Assembly (NCBI RefSeq): GCF_003935895.2 | Contig: NZ_CP054058.1 | Location: 1,860,001-1,924,000 of the forward strand | Direction: 5' to 3' | Origin: Scandinavium goeteborgense | Lineage (GTDB): Bacteria > Pseudomonadota > Gammaproteobacteria > Enterobacterales > Enterobacteriaceae | Length of the DNA: 64,000 bases | Shown: positions 34,621 through 46,858 of the stretch, one piece after another | Numbering within the stretch: position 1 is the stretch's first letter | How the letters are laid out: each line of letters starts with the position of its first letter | The notes under the pieces: generated by a model | Told to the model about the DNA's origin: nothing | The model's database searches: none | The model's input: only the letters and a program-made list of their open reading frames with translations | Position numbers and translations under genes: made by a program

Positions 34621-36324
34621 TTATGGGTGGGTCGTTTGATTATCGCGTAGGTCCAACAAGGCCGCATCGCGGTCCGGGTAAAACGCCAGTCGGCCAGGGA
34701 TCGGCTGGACGCCTGCGCGGGCTAGCGTGCGCAGCGGCTGAAACTCCAGATTCGACACCCGCAGCTCGCAGCCTTCCGGCAAGCGACTGACAAAGCGTTG
34801 AAACGCTTCCAGGCCACCGGCGTCCAGCACCGGCACGGCGTCCCATTTCAGCACCACAATGCGTTTTCCCTCGATGCGGGACTGCAAATCGAGGAACACG
34901 TTTTCGGCGGCGGCGAAAAACAGAGGACCGATCACCCGAATCACCAGAACGTCATCGGGTACGGAAACATTCACCGGCGCGAGATGCGTCATTCTGGCGA
35001 TTCGACGCATGAATAACAAAGACGCCAGCACAATGCCGACGCTGATGGCGACCACCATATCAAACAGCACCGTGAGCGACATACAAATCAGCATCACCAC
35101 GATGTCATCAATAGGCGCTCGGCGCAGCAGATGAACGACCTTGTGCGCTTCGCTCATGTTCCATGCCACCATCAGCAGCAGGGCGGCCATTGCGGAAAGC
35201 GGCAGCCAGGAGAGCAGCGGCGCCAGCACCAGCAGCGCCATGATCACCAGTATCGCGTGGATCACCGCCGCCATTGGCGAGGTGGCTCCGGCGCGCACGT
35301 TGGCGGCAGAACGGGCAATGGCGGCGGTGGCGGTGATGCCGCCGAAGAATGGCGCAATCATGTTGCCGAGGCCCTGACCGATCAGCTCGTTGTTGGCTTT
35401 GTGACGCGTGCCGGTCATGCCGTCGAGTACCACCGCGCAGAGCAGCGATTCAATTGCGCCGAGCATCGCCATCGAAAATGCGGCGGGCAGCAGCGCCTGC
35501 AGGGAATCCCAGCTCAGGGTAAAGTCGGAGTCGGGCATTTTCCACGGCAGCACCAGCTGCGGCAAAAGCTGCGGGATCCCGTTACCTTGCGTGCCATCGC
35601 CCAGAATATAGTGGAACTGGGAGCCGATGGTCGCCACGTGTCCACCCAGCATATTGACGATACCCATCACCGCGCAGCCTGCCAGCAGCGCCGGTAAATG
35701 CCCCGGCAAACGAATACCCAGACGCGGCCAGAAAATCAGGATAGCCAGCGTCACGACGCCAATGGCGGCATCGCCCGGGTTTAGCGTCGGCAGGGCCATT
35801 ACCAGCGCACCCACTTTCTGCCAGTAATGTTCCGGCATGTGTGTTAACGACAGGCCGAAGAAATCTTTTATCTGCATGGTGGCGATGGTGATGCCAATCC
35901 CGGAGGTAAAGCCGAGCGTCACCGAGATCGGAATATATTCAATCAGACGGCCAAAACGGGCGAGGCCGAACAGCACCAGGAAGACGCCGGAAAGCAGGGT
36001 CGCCACCAGTAAACCGGCAAGGCCGAACTGTTGGGAAACCGGGTAGAGGATAACCACGAACGCGGCGGTCGGGCCGGAGACGCTGAAGCGCGAGCCGCCG
36101 GTCAGGGCGATGATTATCCCTGCGACGGCCGAGGTATAAAGGCCGTACTGCGGCGCAACGCCGCTGCCAATCGCCAGCGCCATCGCCAGCGGAATGGCAA
36201 TAATGCCGACGGTTATCCCGGCGATCAGATCGCGGGTAAAGCGGTTAACGGTGTATTTTTCTTTCCAGCAGGCGTCGATAAGGGCGCGAAACGGTAAGAT
36301 ATCTGCGAGTGTGGCTTTGTTCAC
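34621..36324 (-). CDS. dauA: DauA (YchM), SulP-family C4-dicarboxylate transporter
   Basis: 567 residues from the GTG at 36324, which aligns with the E. coli start (MNK...[14 protein letters not shown]); an open frame continues to 36369 without a ribosome site, so the start is not firm. The SulP membrane core has [22 protein letters not shown] in parts (e.g. [11 protein letters not shown]) and [16 protein letters not shown] (as [12 protein letters not shown]). A cytoplasmic STAS domain closes the protein ([21 protein letters not shown] as [10 protein letters not shown]). In E. coli it takes up succinate and related acids at acid pH. Confidence 0.92.
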   Translation of the reverse strand: MNKATLADILPFRALIDACWKEKYTVNRFTRDLIAGITVGIIAIPLAMALAIGSGVAPQYGLYTSAVAGIIIALTGGSRFSVSGPTAAFVVILYPVSQQFGLAGLLVATLLSGVFLVLFGLARFGRLIEYIPISVTLGFTSGIGITIATMQIKDFFGLSLTHMPEHYWQKVGALVMALPTLNPGDAAIGVVTLAILIFWPRLGIRLPGHLPALLAGCAVMGIVNMLGGHVATIGSQFHYILGDGTQGNGIPQLLPQLVLPWKMPDSDFTLSWDSLQALLPAAFSMAMLGAIESLLCAVVLDGMTGTRHKANNELIGQGLGNMIAPFFGGITATAAIARSAANVRAGATSPMAAVIHAILVIMALLVLAPLLSWLPLSAMAALLLMVAWNMSEAHKVVHLLRRAPIDDIVVMLICMSLTVLFDMVVAISVGIVLASLLFMRRIARMTHLAPVNVSVPDDVLVIRVIGPLFFAAAENVFLDLQSRIEGKRIVVLKWDAVPVLDAGGLEAFQRFVSRLPEGCELRVSNLEFQPLRTLARAGVQPIPGRLAFYPDRDAALLDLRDNQTTHP

Positions 36325-36404
36325 AGTGGTCTTTATCCAGGAGCGCATCATTTGCTGTATGAATAGCAAACGAAGGAGGCATTAGTCATACAAATGGTTG
36401 ATTA

Positions 36405-36432
36405 AAACAAAAAAACCCGCCGGAGCGGGTTT
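36405..36432 (-). terminator. Terminator after prs
   Basis: AAACCCGC and GCGGGTTT form an 8-bp stem with a CGGA loop. On the minus strand it is followed by a long T-rich run. It is 16 bases after the prs stop. Confidence 0.9.
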
Positions 36433-36447
36433 TTGTACCGGGCTCGA

Positions 36448-37479
<1,032 letters not shown>

Positions 37480-37529
37480 TTAATGAGCACGATGCAACGT
37501 CTGGAACGGGGTGACGTTGTCACCAAAAC

Positions 37530-38390
37530 TCAGTTTGCCCCTTCGAAAGTCAGCATTAACGGTGAGATGTTCACACCGCGGGCAATAAAGCCCTGCAACC
37601 ATTCCGGGGCTTGCTCAAGCACCTGGCGGGCAGCGGATTCGGTGTCAAATTCAGCAAACACACAGGCCCCTGTGCCAGTCAGGCGCGACGGGGCGTATTC
37701 TAACAGCCAGGAAAGCGCTGCATCAACCTTACGAAAACGTTTTCTTGCGATAACCTCGCAATCGTTGCTGAATTCACATTTTAATAACGTTTCAATTGAC
37801 CTGTGCGGCGAATTTCTGGGCAATTCGGGGTCGCTAAAAATAACCGGCGTCGGAATGCTCACGCCAGGGTGTGCGACCAGGTACCATTTTTCCGGCACCG
37901 TGACCGGCGTCAGCACTTCGCCAACCCCTTCGGCGAAGGCCGCATGACCGCGGACAAATACCGGCACGTCCGCGCCAAGGGTCAGGCCCATCGTTGCCAG
38001 TTCATCCACCGACAGCCCGCAGCGCCATAAATGGTTCAGCGCCACTAACACGGTCGCGGCATTCGAGGAACCGCCGCCAAGACCGCCGCCCATCGGCAAA
38101 CGCTTGTCGATACTCATGTCCGCCCCGGCGCCTTGCGGCAGGCGACCGCTTTCCGCAGCCGCACGCATCAGCATCCGAGCCGCGCGAATAATCAGATTCT
38201 CTTCATTTGGCACGCCGTCGACGGGGGTCAGCAACCGCAGTTCGCCGTCGTGACGCACGTCGATGGTTATCGTGTCGCCGTAATCAAGAAACTGAAACAG
38301 CGTCTGCAACGTGTGATAGCCATCGGCGCGCTGGCCGGTGATATAAAGAAAAAGATTCAGTTTCGCCGGAGAAGGCCAACGGGTGCTCAT
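37530..38390 (-). CDS. ispE: IspE, 4-diphosphocytidyl-2-C-methyl-D-erythritol kinase
   Basis: A 286-residue GHMP kinase of the MEP isoprenoid pathway. N-terminal [11 protein letters not shown] carries the catalytic Lys region; the ATP loop is [18 protein letters not shown]; a late [13 protein letters not shown] forms motif 3. It overlaps lolB by the four bases ATGA, so translation is probably coupled, and precedes prs on the same strand as in E. coli. Confidence 0.97.
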   Translation of the reverse strand: MSTRWPSPAKLNLFLYITGQRADGYHTLQTLFQFLDYGDTITIDVRHDGELRLLTPVDGVPNEENLIIRAARMLMRAAAESGRLPQGAGADMSIDKRLPMGGGLGGGSSNAATVLVALNHLWRCGLSVDELATMGLTLGADVPVFVRGHAAFAEGVGEVLTPVTVPEKWYLVAHPGVSIPTPVIFSDPELPRNSPHRSIETLLKCEFSNDCEVIARKRFRKVDAALSWLLEYAPSRLTGTGACVFAEFDTESAARQVLEQAPEWLQGFIARGVNISPLMLTFEGAN

Positions 38391-39004
38391 TTAACGATCC
38401 AGCTGTCCATTTTCAGTTTGATGCGCTCGCTGCCTTCAGTCAGCTCCATGTTGGTCGGCAGTGATGGCTGGGTTTTGCTGTCGTAGCCGCTGTACACCAC
38501 TTTCCAGTCTTTACCGTTTTCAGTGTAGTTGACTTCACTCAGGCGATACTGGTCATCAAGTTTGTAGTTGGTCGCGTCGCCCGGCAGGCCGAGGATCCAC
38601 TGGCGCAGGCTGTTCAACGGAATAGGCATCCCGGTCAGCTTGCCAATCATCTCTTCGGCATCGGTGGAGGTGTAAGATTGACCTTTATTATCAATCAGCG
38701 TCACGCTGCCTGGGCTTGCGGTGAGCGACAGTTCAGTGCTACCGAGCGGGTTAGTCAGCAGCAGACGATAGTTATCTTTACCGGTCTGCTGCCAGAAGAA
38801 GCGGGCATACACCTTTTGATCATCAGACAGGAACGCGAACGCACCGCGCGTCTGATACTGGCTCAACTGGCGGACTTGCTGCTGATGTTGTTGCCACTGC
38901 GGCGAATCCGGGCTTTTGCCTGGTCCCTTCGGCGCGTTGATGGAGCAGGCGGTTAATACCAACGCCGCCAGGGGCATCAGGCGTAATACACGGGTCAGGT
39001 TCAT
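38387..39004 (-). CDS. lolB: LolB, outer-membrane lipoprotein receptor
   Basis: 205 residues with lipobox LVLTAC (acylated Cys at about 20) and no Asp after it (CSIN), so it is sorted to the outer membrane. The body is a half beta-barrel; [14 protein letters not shown] and GWITY-like segments match the LolB family. It takes lipoproteins from LolA and inserts them in the outer membrane. It diverges from hemA. Confidence 0.96.
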   Translation of the reverse strand: MNLTRVLRLMPLAALVLTACSINAPKGPGKSPDSPQWQQHQQQVRQLSQYQTRGAFAFLSDDQKVYARFFWQQTGKDNYRLLLTNPLGSTELSLTASPGSVTLIDNKGQSYTSTDAEEMIGKLTGMPIPLNSLRQWILGLPGDATNYKLDDQYRLSEVNYTENGKDWKVVYSGYDSKTQPSLPTNMELTEGSERIKLKMDSWIVK

Positions 39005-39197
39005 AAAAATCCTTGATATACGTTGCAGTTATAGCCCCAATGCTAGCGCCGTAGGTCAATACCGTCTACGTTCAAGTTGTCTCAAATCACAAAATTACCG
39101 ATTACTCCGAAAGGGGGGTCTCCCTTTTATTGACCTTACGCATCCTGTATGATGCGCTCAGACTAACCTTATCAACGCTGGTACTACTCCTGCATTC

Positions 39198-40454
39198 ATG
39201 ACGCTCCTGGCACTTGGCATCAACCATAAAACCGCTCCGGTCGCGCTGCGAGAACGTGTTACGTTTTCGCCGGATACGCTCGACAAGGCGCTGGAAAGTC
39301 TTCTGTCCCAGCCAATGGTGCAGGGCGGTGTGGTGCTGTCGACGTGTAACCGCACCGAGCTGTATCTCAGCGTTGAAGAAGAAGGTAATTTGCAGGAATC
39401 GTTGATTCGCTGGCTGTGTGATTATCACCAGCTTAATGAAGAAGACCTGCGCAACAGCCTTTACTGGCATCAGGATAACGACGCGGTCAGCCATCTGATG
39501 CGCGTTGCCAGCGGTCTGGACTCGCTGATCCTCGGTGAACCGCAAATCCTCGGTCAGGTGAAAAAAGCGTTTGCCGATTCCAGCCGCGGTCATTTGCATG
39601 CCAGTGAACTGGAACGCATGTTCCAGAAATCCTTCTCAGTGGCCAAACGGGTGCGTACCGAAACCGACATCGGCGCCAGCGCCGTTTCCGTCGCCTTCGC
39701 GGCCTGTACGCTGGCCCGTCAAATTTTTGAATCTCTGTCGTCCGTCACCGTGCTATTGGTCGGCGCCGGGGAGACTATCGAACTGGTTGCCCGTCATTTG
39801 CGTGAACATCGCGTCAAAAAGATGCTGATCGCCAACCGTACGCGCGAACGTGCGCAGGTGCTGGCCGATGAGGTCGGGGCGGAAGTGATTGCGTTGAGCG
39901 ACGTCGATGAACGCCTGAAAGAGGCCGACATCATTATCAGTTCCACCGCCAGCCCGCTGCCGATCATCGGTAAAGGCATGGTGGAACGTGCGTTGAAAGC
40001 GCGCCGCAATCAGCCGATGCTGCTGGTGGATATCGCCGTCCCGCGCGACGTCGAGCCAGACGTCAGCAAACTCGCCAACGCGTATCTTTACAGCGTCGAC
40101 GACCTGCAAAACATCATTCAGCACAATATGGCGCAGCGCCAGGCCGCTGCACAGCAGGCTGAAACGATAGTCGAGCAGGAAACCAGTGAATTTATGGCCT
40201 GGCTGCGCGCGCAAAGCGTCAGCGAGACGATTCGTGATTACCGCTCGCAGGCCGATCAGGTGCGTGATGAACTCACCACCCGCGCATTGGCCGCGTTGCA
40301 GCAGGGTGGCGATGCCGAAGCCATCATGCAGGATCTGGCGCGTAAATTAACCAATCGCCTGATCCACACTCCAACCAAATCACTTCAGCAGGCCGCCCGT
40401 GACGGGGATGATGAACGCCTGAATATTCTGCGCGACAGCCTCGGGCTGGAATAG
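39198..40454 (+). CDS. hemA: HemA, glutamyl-tRNA reductase
   Basis: 418 residues, E. coli length. N-terminal [15 protein letters not shown], the catalytic Cys in [10 protein letters not shown], the NADPH-binding [15 protein letters not shown] and a C-terminal dimer helix. It makes glutamate-1-semialdehyde, the first committed step of haem synthesis. Two positive charges are found near the start (HK, R), where haem-regulated degradation signals lie in E. coli. It leads the hemA-prfA-prmC operon. Confidence 0.97.
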   Translation: MTLLALGINHKTAPVALRERVTFSPDTLDKALESLLSQPMVQGGVVLSTCNRTELYLSVEEEGNLQESLIRWLCDYHQLNEEDLRNSLYWHQDNDAVSHLMRVASGLDSLILGEPQILGQVKKAFADSSRGHLHASELERMFQKSFSVAKRVRTETDIGASAVSVAFAACTLARQIFESLSSVTVLLVGAGETIELVARHLREHRVKKMLIANRTRERAQVLADEVGAEVIALSDVDERLKEADIIISSTASPLPIIGKGMVERALKARRNQPMLLVDIAVPRDVEPDVSKLANAYLYSVDDLQNIIQHNMAQRQAAAQQAETIVEQETSEFMAWLRAQSVSETIRDYRSQADQVRDELTTRALAALQQGGDAEAIMQDLARKLTNRLIHTPTKSLQQAARDGDDERLNILRDSLGLE

Positions 40455-40499
40455 CGCTGCTCTCTCAAATTTTAATTACAGGGTGAATTTTACACGCCT

Positions 40500-41582
40500 A
40501 TGAAGCCGTCTATTGTTGCCAAACTGCAAGCGCTGCATGAGCGCCATGAAGAAGTCCAGGCGCTGCTGGGTGATGCCGGAACCATCGCCGATCAGGACCG
40601 TTTCCGCGCGCTGTCGCGGGAATATGCGCAGCTCAGCGATGTCGCGAAATGTTTTACCGACTGGCAGCAAGTCCAGGAAGACATTGAAACCGCACAGATG
40701 ATGCTCGACGACCCGGAAATGCGCGAAATGGCGCAGGAAGAGTTGCAGGAAGCAAAAGCCAAAAGTGAACAACTGGAGCAGGAGCTTCAGGTTCTGCTGC
40801 TGCCGAAAGATCCTGACGATGAGCGCAGCGCGTTTGTCGAAGTCCGCGCCGGGACCGGCGGGGATGAAGCGGCGCTGTTTGCGGGCGATCTGTTCCGCAT
40901 GTACAGCCGTTATGCCGAAGCGCGTCGCTGGCGCGTAGAAATCATGAGCGCCAACGAAGGCGAACACGGTGGCTTCAAAGAAGTGATCGCCAAAGTCAGC
41001 GGCGACGGCGTTTACGGTCGTCTGAAGTTTGAATCCGGCGGCCATCGCGTCCAGCGCGTTCCAGCCACGGAATCTCAGGGCCGTATTCATACCTCCGCCT
41101 GCACCGTCGCGGTGATGCCAGAATTGCCGGAAGCGGAAATGCCGGACATCAGCCCGGCCGATTTGCGTATTGATACCTTCCGCTCCTCGGGCGCGGGTGG
41201 TCAGCACGTTAACACCACCGATTCCGCGATCCGTATTACCCACTTGCCGACCGGCATTGTGGTGGAGTGTCAGGACGAGCGTTCACAGCATAAAAACAAA
41301 GCCAAAGCGTTATCCGTGCTGGGCGCGCGTATTCGTGCCGCTGAAATCGCAAAACGCCAGCAGGCAGAAGCCTCCACCCGCCGTAACCTGTTGGGCAGCG
41401 GCGACCGCAGCGACCGTAACCGCACCTATAACTTCCCACAGGGCCGCGTGACCGACCACCGTATCAACCTGACGCTGTACCGTCTGGATGAAACCATGGA
41501 AGGCAAACTGGATATGCTCATTGAACCGATCGTGCAGGAATACCAGGCCGATCAGCTGGCGGCGTTGTCCGATCAGGAATGA
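40500..41582 (+). CDS. prfA: Peptide chain release factor 1
   Basis: 360 residues. The PAT tripeptide that reads UAA/UAG is in [11 protein letters not shown], and the catalytic GGQ is in [14 protein letters not shown]. The Gln of GGQ is methylated by PrmC, encoded next with a 4-base overlap. There are 45 bases between hemA and this gene. Confidence 0.98.
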   Translation: MKPSIVAKLQALHERHEEVQALLGDAGTIADQDRFRALSREYAQLSDVAKCFTDWQQVQEDIETAQMMLDDPEMREMAQEELQEAKAKSEQLEQELQVLLLPKDPDDERSAFVEVRAGTGGDEAALFAGDLFRMYSRYAEARRWRVEIMSANEGEHGGFKEVIAKVSGDGVYGRLKFESGGHRVQRVPATESQGRIHTSACTVAVMPELPEAEMPDISPADLRIDTFRSSGAGGQHVNTTDSAIRITHLPTGIVVECQDERSQHKNKAKALSVLGARIRAAEIAKRQQAEASTRRNLLGSGDRSDRNRTYNFPQGRVTDHRINLTLYRLDETMEGKLDMLIEPIVQEYQADQLAALSDQE

Positions 41583-42418
41583 TGAGTTTTAAGCAGTGGC
41601 TGGCTCAGGCAATTGAACGTCTCGCCAACAGCGAAAGCCCGCGTCGTGACGCCGAGATTTTACTCGGTCACGTCACGGGTAAAACGCGGACCTATATTCT
41701 GGCCTTCGACGAAACGACGTTAACGACGGAAGAGGGCGCTCAACTTGAGACGCTGCTTAGCCGTCGGGTTAACGGCGAGCCGGTAGCGCATCTGGTGGGG
41801 ATGCGTGAGTTCTGGTCGCTGCCGCTGGAAGTCACCCCTGCGACGCTGATCCCTCGCCCGGACACGGAGTGTCTGGCCGAACAGGCGCTGGGCCGTTTGC
41901 CCGAATCGCCTTGCGATATTCTCGATTTAGGCACCGGTACCGGGGCAATCGCTCTGGCGCTGGCGAGTGAACGCCCGGATTGCCGGGTGACTGCCGTTGA
42001 TTTTGTCGCCGATGCGGTGGCGCTTGCGACGCGTAATGCCCGCAGTCTGGGTATCAACAACGTCACGATTGCCCAGAGTAACTGGTTTAGCGCGCTGGAA
42101 GGCAAAACGTTTGGCATGATTGTCAGCAATCCGCCGTACATTGATGAGCAGGACCCGCACCTGGCCGAGGGCGATGTGCGCTTCGAGCCGCTCAGTGCGC
42201 TGGTTGCTGCTGATGAAGGGCTGGCCGATTTGGCGCATATCATTCAAGAAGGGCGACGTTTTCTGTTGCCCGGTGGCTGGATGTTGCTGGAGCACGGCTG
42301 GAAGCAGGGCCCCGCGGTAAGAGAGCTTTATATTCAGGCCGGTTATGACGAGGTGGAAACCTGTCGTGACTATGGCGGCAACGAGCGCTTAACCGTCGGG
42401 AGACGTAATGCTGACTGA
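41579..42418 (+). CDS. prmC: PrmC (HemK), release factor glutamine methyltransferase
   Basis: 279 residues. SAM-binding motif [16 protein letters not shown] and the catalytic VSNPPYID motif of the N5-glutamine methylase family. It modifies the GGQ glutamine of release factors. The ATG at 41579 overlaps the prfA stop (ATGA); another ATG follows directly at 41582. In E. coli the next gene is sirB2, which is missing here. Confidence 0.96.
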   Translation: MMSFKQWLAQAIERLANSESPRRDAEILLGHVTGKTRTYILAFDETTLTTEEGAQLETLLSRRVNGEPVAHLVGMREFWSLPLEVTPATLIPRPDTECLAEQALGRLPESPCDILDLGTGTGAIALALASERPDCRVTAVDFVADAVALATRNARSLGINNVTIAQSNWFSALEGKTFGMIVSNPPYIDEQDPHLAEGDVRFEPLSALVAADEGLADLAHIIQEGRRFLLPGGWMLLEHGWKQGPAVRELYIQAGYDEVETCRDYGGNERLTVGRRNAD

Positions 42419-42500
42419 AAGTGCGTTTAGCGTTATTATTAGCATCATTTTGAAGTCATCTGGTTGCCATTCGGTAACCCGCAGTTGGGGTAGGTCATGA
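42408..42500 (+). pseudogene. 30-codon frame at the place of sirB2, possible remnant
   Basis: A short frame starts inside the prmC 3' end (ATG 42408) and stops at TGA 42498-42500, overlapping the sirB1 ATG by the usual ATGA. It encodes [12 protein letters not shown] followed by IILKSSG and a polar end. E. coli has sirB2 (about 130 residues, membrane protein) in this position. The remaining piece has a hydrophobic stretch and keeps both overlaps, as would be left by a large internal deletion, but homology is not proven; it could also be a chance frame. Confidence 0.3.
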
Positions 42501-43306
42501 GGTCATTAGCAGATTTTGAATTTAACAAAGCACCTTTGTGCGACGGCATGATCCTCATTACTGAACTGATCCGCGACGATTTTCAGGCCCAGTATGTGAT
42601 AGACGAACTGGAGCAACTGGTGAGTCTGGCACGCGAGGAGATTAGCCCGTCGTGGACCGAAACCCGCCAGGTGGAACGCTTAATTGAGCTGTTCTACGGG
42701 GAGTGGGGCTTCAGCTCCGCACACGGCATTTACCGTCTTTCTGATGCACTGTGGCTCGATACCGTGCTGAAAAACCGCGAAGGCAGCGCCGTGTCCCTCG
42801 GTGCCATCATGCTGTGGATCGCCCGCCAACTCTCCATTCCAATGATGCCGGTGATTTTCCCGACGCAGCTGCTGCTGCGCGCGGATGTTGAAACCGGCGA
42901 AATGTGGCTGATTAACCCATTTACCGGCGATACCCTCGATGAACACACTCTGGAAGTGTGGCTGAAAGGCAATATCAGCCCGGTAGCGGAACTGTTTAAC
43001 GAAGATCTGGATGAAGCAGAAAACGCAGAGGTGATCCGCAAACTGCTCGATACCCTGAAATCTGCCCTGATGGAAGAGCGGCAGATGGAGCTGGCGCTGC
43101 GCGTCAGCGAAGCGCTGCTGCAGTTTAATCCAGAAGATCCGTATGAAATCCGCGATCGTGGCCTGATCTACGCCCAGCTGGAGTGCGAACATGTCGCGCT
43201 CAGCGATTTGAGCTATTTCGTAGAGCAGTGCCCGGAAGATCCGATCAGCGAAATTATTCGCGCGCAGATCAACAACATCGCGAGCAAACACATTACCTTG
43301 CATTAA
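42497..43306 (+). CDS. sirB1: SirB1 (YchA), transglutaminase-like/TPR protein
   Basis: 269 residues matching E. coli SirB1 from recall. N-terminal RSLADFEFNKAPLCDGMILI, a transglutaminase-like central part with GSAVSLGAIMLWIARQL, and a TPR-like C-terminal part (ALRVSEALLQFNPEDPYEIRDRGLIYAQL in pieces). The usual Cys of transglutaminases is replaced by Ser in this block (AVSLG), so enzymatic activity is doubtful. It lies between prmC and kdsA as in E. coli, minus sirB2. Confidence 0.93.
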   Translation: MRSLADFEFNKAPLCDGMILITELIRDDFQAQYVIDELEQLVSLAREEISPSWTETRQVERLIELFYGEWGFSSAHGIYRLSDALWLDTVLKNREGSAVSLGAIMLWIARQLSIPMMPVIFPTQLLLRADVETGEMWLINPFTGDTLDEHTLEVWLKGNISPVAELFNEDLDEAENAEVIRKLLDTLKSALMEERQMELALRVSEALLQFNPEDPYEIRDRGLIYAQLECEHVALSDLSYFVEQCPEDPISEIIRAQINNIASKHITLH

Positions 43307-43336
43307 TCCGGAAAGAATCCGATTAACCCCTGATAA

Positions 43337-44200
<864 letters not shown>

Positions 44201-44222
44201 TCTGTTCGCTCGTTAAAAACAA

Positions 44223-44246
44223 AAACCCGCCGCAGCGGGTTTTTTT
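44223..44246 (+). terminator. Terminator after kdsA
   Basis: AAACCCGC and GCGGGTTT pair around CGCA, followed by a T-run of seven. It is 22 bases after the kdsA stop. No ldr/rdl repeats follow, unlike E. coli K-12. Confidence 0.92.
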
Positions 44247-44297
44247 ATGGGCGTTATTTGATGCCTGAACTTTTGTGCCCGGTAACGAGCAGAATAT

Positions 44298-44330
44298 GTA
44301 GGCCCGGCAAGCATCAGCGCCGCCGGGCAT
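44298..44330. repeat. REP element
   Basis: GTAGGCCCGGCAAGC and GCGCCGCCGGGC around a short variable centre, the same pattern and orientation as the element at 3705. It lies between convergent kdsA and chaA. Confidence 0.88.
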
Positions 44331-44343
44331 CAGGCTGCACACA

Positions 44344-45444
44344 TCACGCAAATATCGTCATCAGATACGCCACAAACAGGGCCAGGTGCGCAGAGCCGTT
44401 AAGCACATTGGTGCGCCCGGTTGAGAACGAAATCTGGCACAGCACCAGTGACGTGACCATCACAATCATTTCCGGCGCACCCAGCGCGAACACCAGGTGA
44501 TTGCCGGTGGCGAAAGCGATCAGCGTCACAACAGGCACCGTCAGCGAGATAGTCGCCAGCACCGAACCAAAGAACAGGTTCATGGCACGCTGTACCTGAT
44601 TATTCAGCACCGCACGCAGCGCCCCGAGACCTTCAGGGGACAAAATCAGCAATGCAATCAGGAAGCCGGTGAAGGCCACAGGGGCATTCATGGTGCCAAG
44701 CAGCATCTCCAGCGGACCGGCATTCATTTTGGTCACCGCGATAACCGCAATCAGATGGACGATCAGCCATACCGCGTGCCACAGGCTGCTGTGCGCGGAT
44801 GGTTTGCCGTGATGGGGGTCATCATCGTCCGCTTCATCTTCATGCTCATACACGAACAGGCTCTGGTGAGTTTTGGTCTGAATCAGCAGGAATACGCCGT
44901 ACATCGCGGCGGAAATCAGGGCAACTAGCAGCGCCTGGCTGGTGGAGAAGTTCGCGTCCGGTAGTGCCATCGGGAACACCAGCACGATTATCGCCAGCGG
45001 GAACAGCGCGATCAGATACTGTTTGATGCCAAACAGATTCACGTATTGGGTGGCAAATTTGCGCCCGCCCATTAATAGCGAAAAGCCGACCAGGCCGCCG
45101 GTGACAATCATGATGATGGAATAGAGGGTGTCACGCATCAGTGTTGGGGCCGCATCGCCCGTCGCCATTAATGCGGAAATAAGGCTCACTTCAAGAATAA
45201 CCACCGAGAGGCTCAAAATCAGTGAGCCGTACGGTTCGCCGAGGCGGTGAGCGAGTACGTCAGCGTGACGAACGACGCTAAATGCACTGCTCAGAATACC
45301 GACCAGGGCCAGGGCGTTAATACCGATAACCACTGGCAGTGACTGGCTGTTACCAAAGAACACCAGCACCGCCAGTGCCACTACCGGGAAAATAAGGGAT
45401 GTCTCCTTGTGGCGGGTTTTTACCGCCTCATGTACTTGGGTCAT
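44344..45444 (-). CDS. chaA: ChaA, Ca2+/Na+(K+):H+ antiporter
   Basis: 366 residues, CaCA family, about 11 membrane helices. The two inverted repeats with acidic ion sites are seen as LSLSVVILEVSLISALMATG (first, in part VVILEVSLI) and LLILSPEGLGALRAV (second). An acidic loop (EHEDEADDDDPHHG) lies between the halves. It exports Ca2+, Na+ and K+ at alkaline pH. It diverges from chaB with 266 bases between. Confidence 0.96.
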   Translation of the reverse strand: MTQVHEAVKTRHKETSLIFPVVALAVLVFFGNSQSLPVVIGINALALVGILSSAFSVVRHADVLAHRLGEPYGSLILSLSVVILEVSLISALMATGDAAPTLMRDTLYSIIMIVTGGLVGFSLLMGGRKFATQYVNLFGIKQYLIALFPLAIIVLVFPMALPDANFSTSQALLVALISAAMYGVFLLIQTKTHQSLFVYEHEDEADDDDPHHGKPSAHSSLWHAVWLIVHLIAVIAVTKMNAGPLEMLLGTMNAPVAFTGFLIALLILSPEGLGALRAVLNNQVQRAMNLFFGSVLATISLTVPVVTLIAFATGNHLVFALGAPEMIVMVTSLVLCQISFSTGRTNVLNGSAHLALFVAYLMTIFA

Positions 45445-45710
45445 GAACCATCTCCGTTTAAGCAGGTGCGATAATTATAGTTAACATAAGGACATAACAT
45501 AGCAGACCGATCGGTTTTTTCTTTGTATTTTTACTGAAATTTACCTCTATTCCTTAATCCTGCCATTAAGCCTAATAAAAACCATCTTATGTTTATTTTC
45601 TGTTTATATTACAGAGGATTGATTGTCATTTTTATGCAATATTCCTCTGGATTTGCAGCCCCCAGCATCCTCAGCCACACTTACTGTTTGTCGTTAATCA
45701 GGAGGTGAAA

Positions 45711-45941
45711 ATGCCTTACAGCAGCCGCAGTGAATTACCCGACAGCGTTCAACATGTTCTGCCTGCCCATGCGCAGGACATTTATAAAGAAGCCTTTAAT
45801 AGCGCCTGGGATCAGTATAAGCACAAAGAGGACCGGCGGGATGATGCCAGCCGCGAAGAGACGGCACATAAAGTCGCGTGGGCGGCAGTGAAGAATGATT
45901 ATCAAAAAGGCGAGGATGATAAGTGGCATAAAAAGAAATAA
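45711..45941 (+). CDS. chaB: ChaB, cation transport regulator
   Basis: 76 residues, E. coli length and near-identical in the core HAQDIYKEAFNSAWDQYK and RDDASREETAHKVAWAAVK. ATG 45711 follows a strong AGGAGGTG; the upstream GTG (45705) is too close to it. A small charged cytoplasmic protein proposed to modulate ChaA. Confidence 0.95.
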   Translation: MPYSSRSELPDSVQHVLPAHAQDIYKEAFNSAWDQYKHKEDRRDDASREETAHKVAWAAVKNDYQKGEDDKWHKKK

Positions 45942-46117
45942 ATTGAAGGCCTTATTTAAGTAAGGTTAATCACGTATCGTTTATTTGCACTTTATTGAAC
46001 TCTGGTTCGGTTGCAAGCGGCCCGTTCATTGCATATTGTCTGAGGAAGCTGGATACTATTTCAGCAAATTAGAAGGGAATGGGGTTACAGGGAAGTGTGC
46101 AGTGGTGGAGGTATAAA

Positions 46118-46798
46118 GTGTTAACACGTGATTTCTTGCTGAAAGCCGATTGCAAAACGGCGTTTGGTGCAATCGAGGAATCGCTACTCTGGTCGCCGGA
46201 ACAACGCGCCGCCTCACTGGCCGCGACGCTCGCCTGTCGACCGGATAGTGGCCCGGTATGGATCTTTGGTTACGGTTCGCTGATGTGGAACCCGGCGCTG
46301 GATTACAGTGAATCCTTCACCGGCACGCTTGTCGGCTGGCACCGTGCCTTCTGTTTACGCCTGACGGCAGGACGCGGTAGCGCCTGTCAACCTGGGCGGA
46401 TGCTTGCACTAAAAGAGGGCGGACGCACCACCGGGGTGGCCTATCGTCTGCGAGAAAGTGCGCTGGATGAAGAATTGTCGTTGCTGTGGAAGCGCGAGAT
46501 GATCACTGGCTGCTACTTGCCGACCTGGTGCAAGCTGGAACTCGACGACAGTCGCACGGTTAACGCGCTGGTGTTCATCATGGACCCGCGCCATCCGCTG
46601 TATGAATCCGACACCAGCGTGAAGGTGATTGCCCCGCTGATCGCCGCCGCCAGCGGGCCGCTCGGCACCAATGCGCAGTATCTCTTCTCGCTCGAGCAGG
46701 AACTGGTGAAGCTTGGGATGCAGGATGAGTGCTTAAACGAGCTGGTCGGGAAGGTCCGCCATCTCCTCAACGGTGAAAACCTGCCGCGCTCAGCGTGA
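46118..46798 (+). CDS. chaC: ChaC, glutathione-specific gamma-glutamylcyclotransferase
   Basis: 226 residues from GTG 46118, placed by the GGAGG site 6 bases upstream and by match to the E. coli start (TRDFL); a frame continuing to 46079 is not needed. The substrate loop IFGYGSLMWNP and the catalytic Glu in WKREMITGCY are family marks. It breaks glutathione to 5-oxoproline and Cys-Gly. Confidence 0.94.
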   Translation: MLTRDFLLKADCKTAFGAIEESLLWSPEQRAASLAATLACRPDSGPVWIFGYGSLMWNPALDYSESFTGTLVGWHRAFCLRLTAGRGSACQPGRMLALKEGGRTTGVAYRLRESALDEELSLLWKREMITGCYLPTWCKLELDDSRTVNALVFIMDPRHPLYESDTSVKVIAPLIAAASGPLGTNAQYLFSLEQELVKLGMQDECLNELVGKVRHLLNGENLPRSA

Positions 46799-46802
46799 AA
46801 AA

Positions 46803-46835
46803 ATGCCCGGCGGCGCAACGCTTGCACGGGCCTAC
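46803..46835. repeat. REP element, inverted relative to the others
   Basis: ATGCCCGGCGGCGC and GCACGGGCCTAC flank a short centre. This is the reverse orientation of the elements at 3705 and 44298, with one mismatch in the GGCCCG arm. It lies between chaC and the convergent PEBP gene. Confidence 0.8.
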
Positions 46836-46858
46836 GGTTTTGATGACATGGCGTAACG

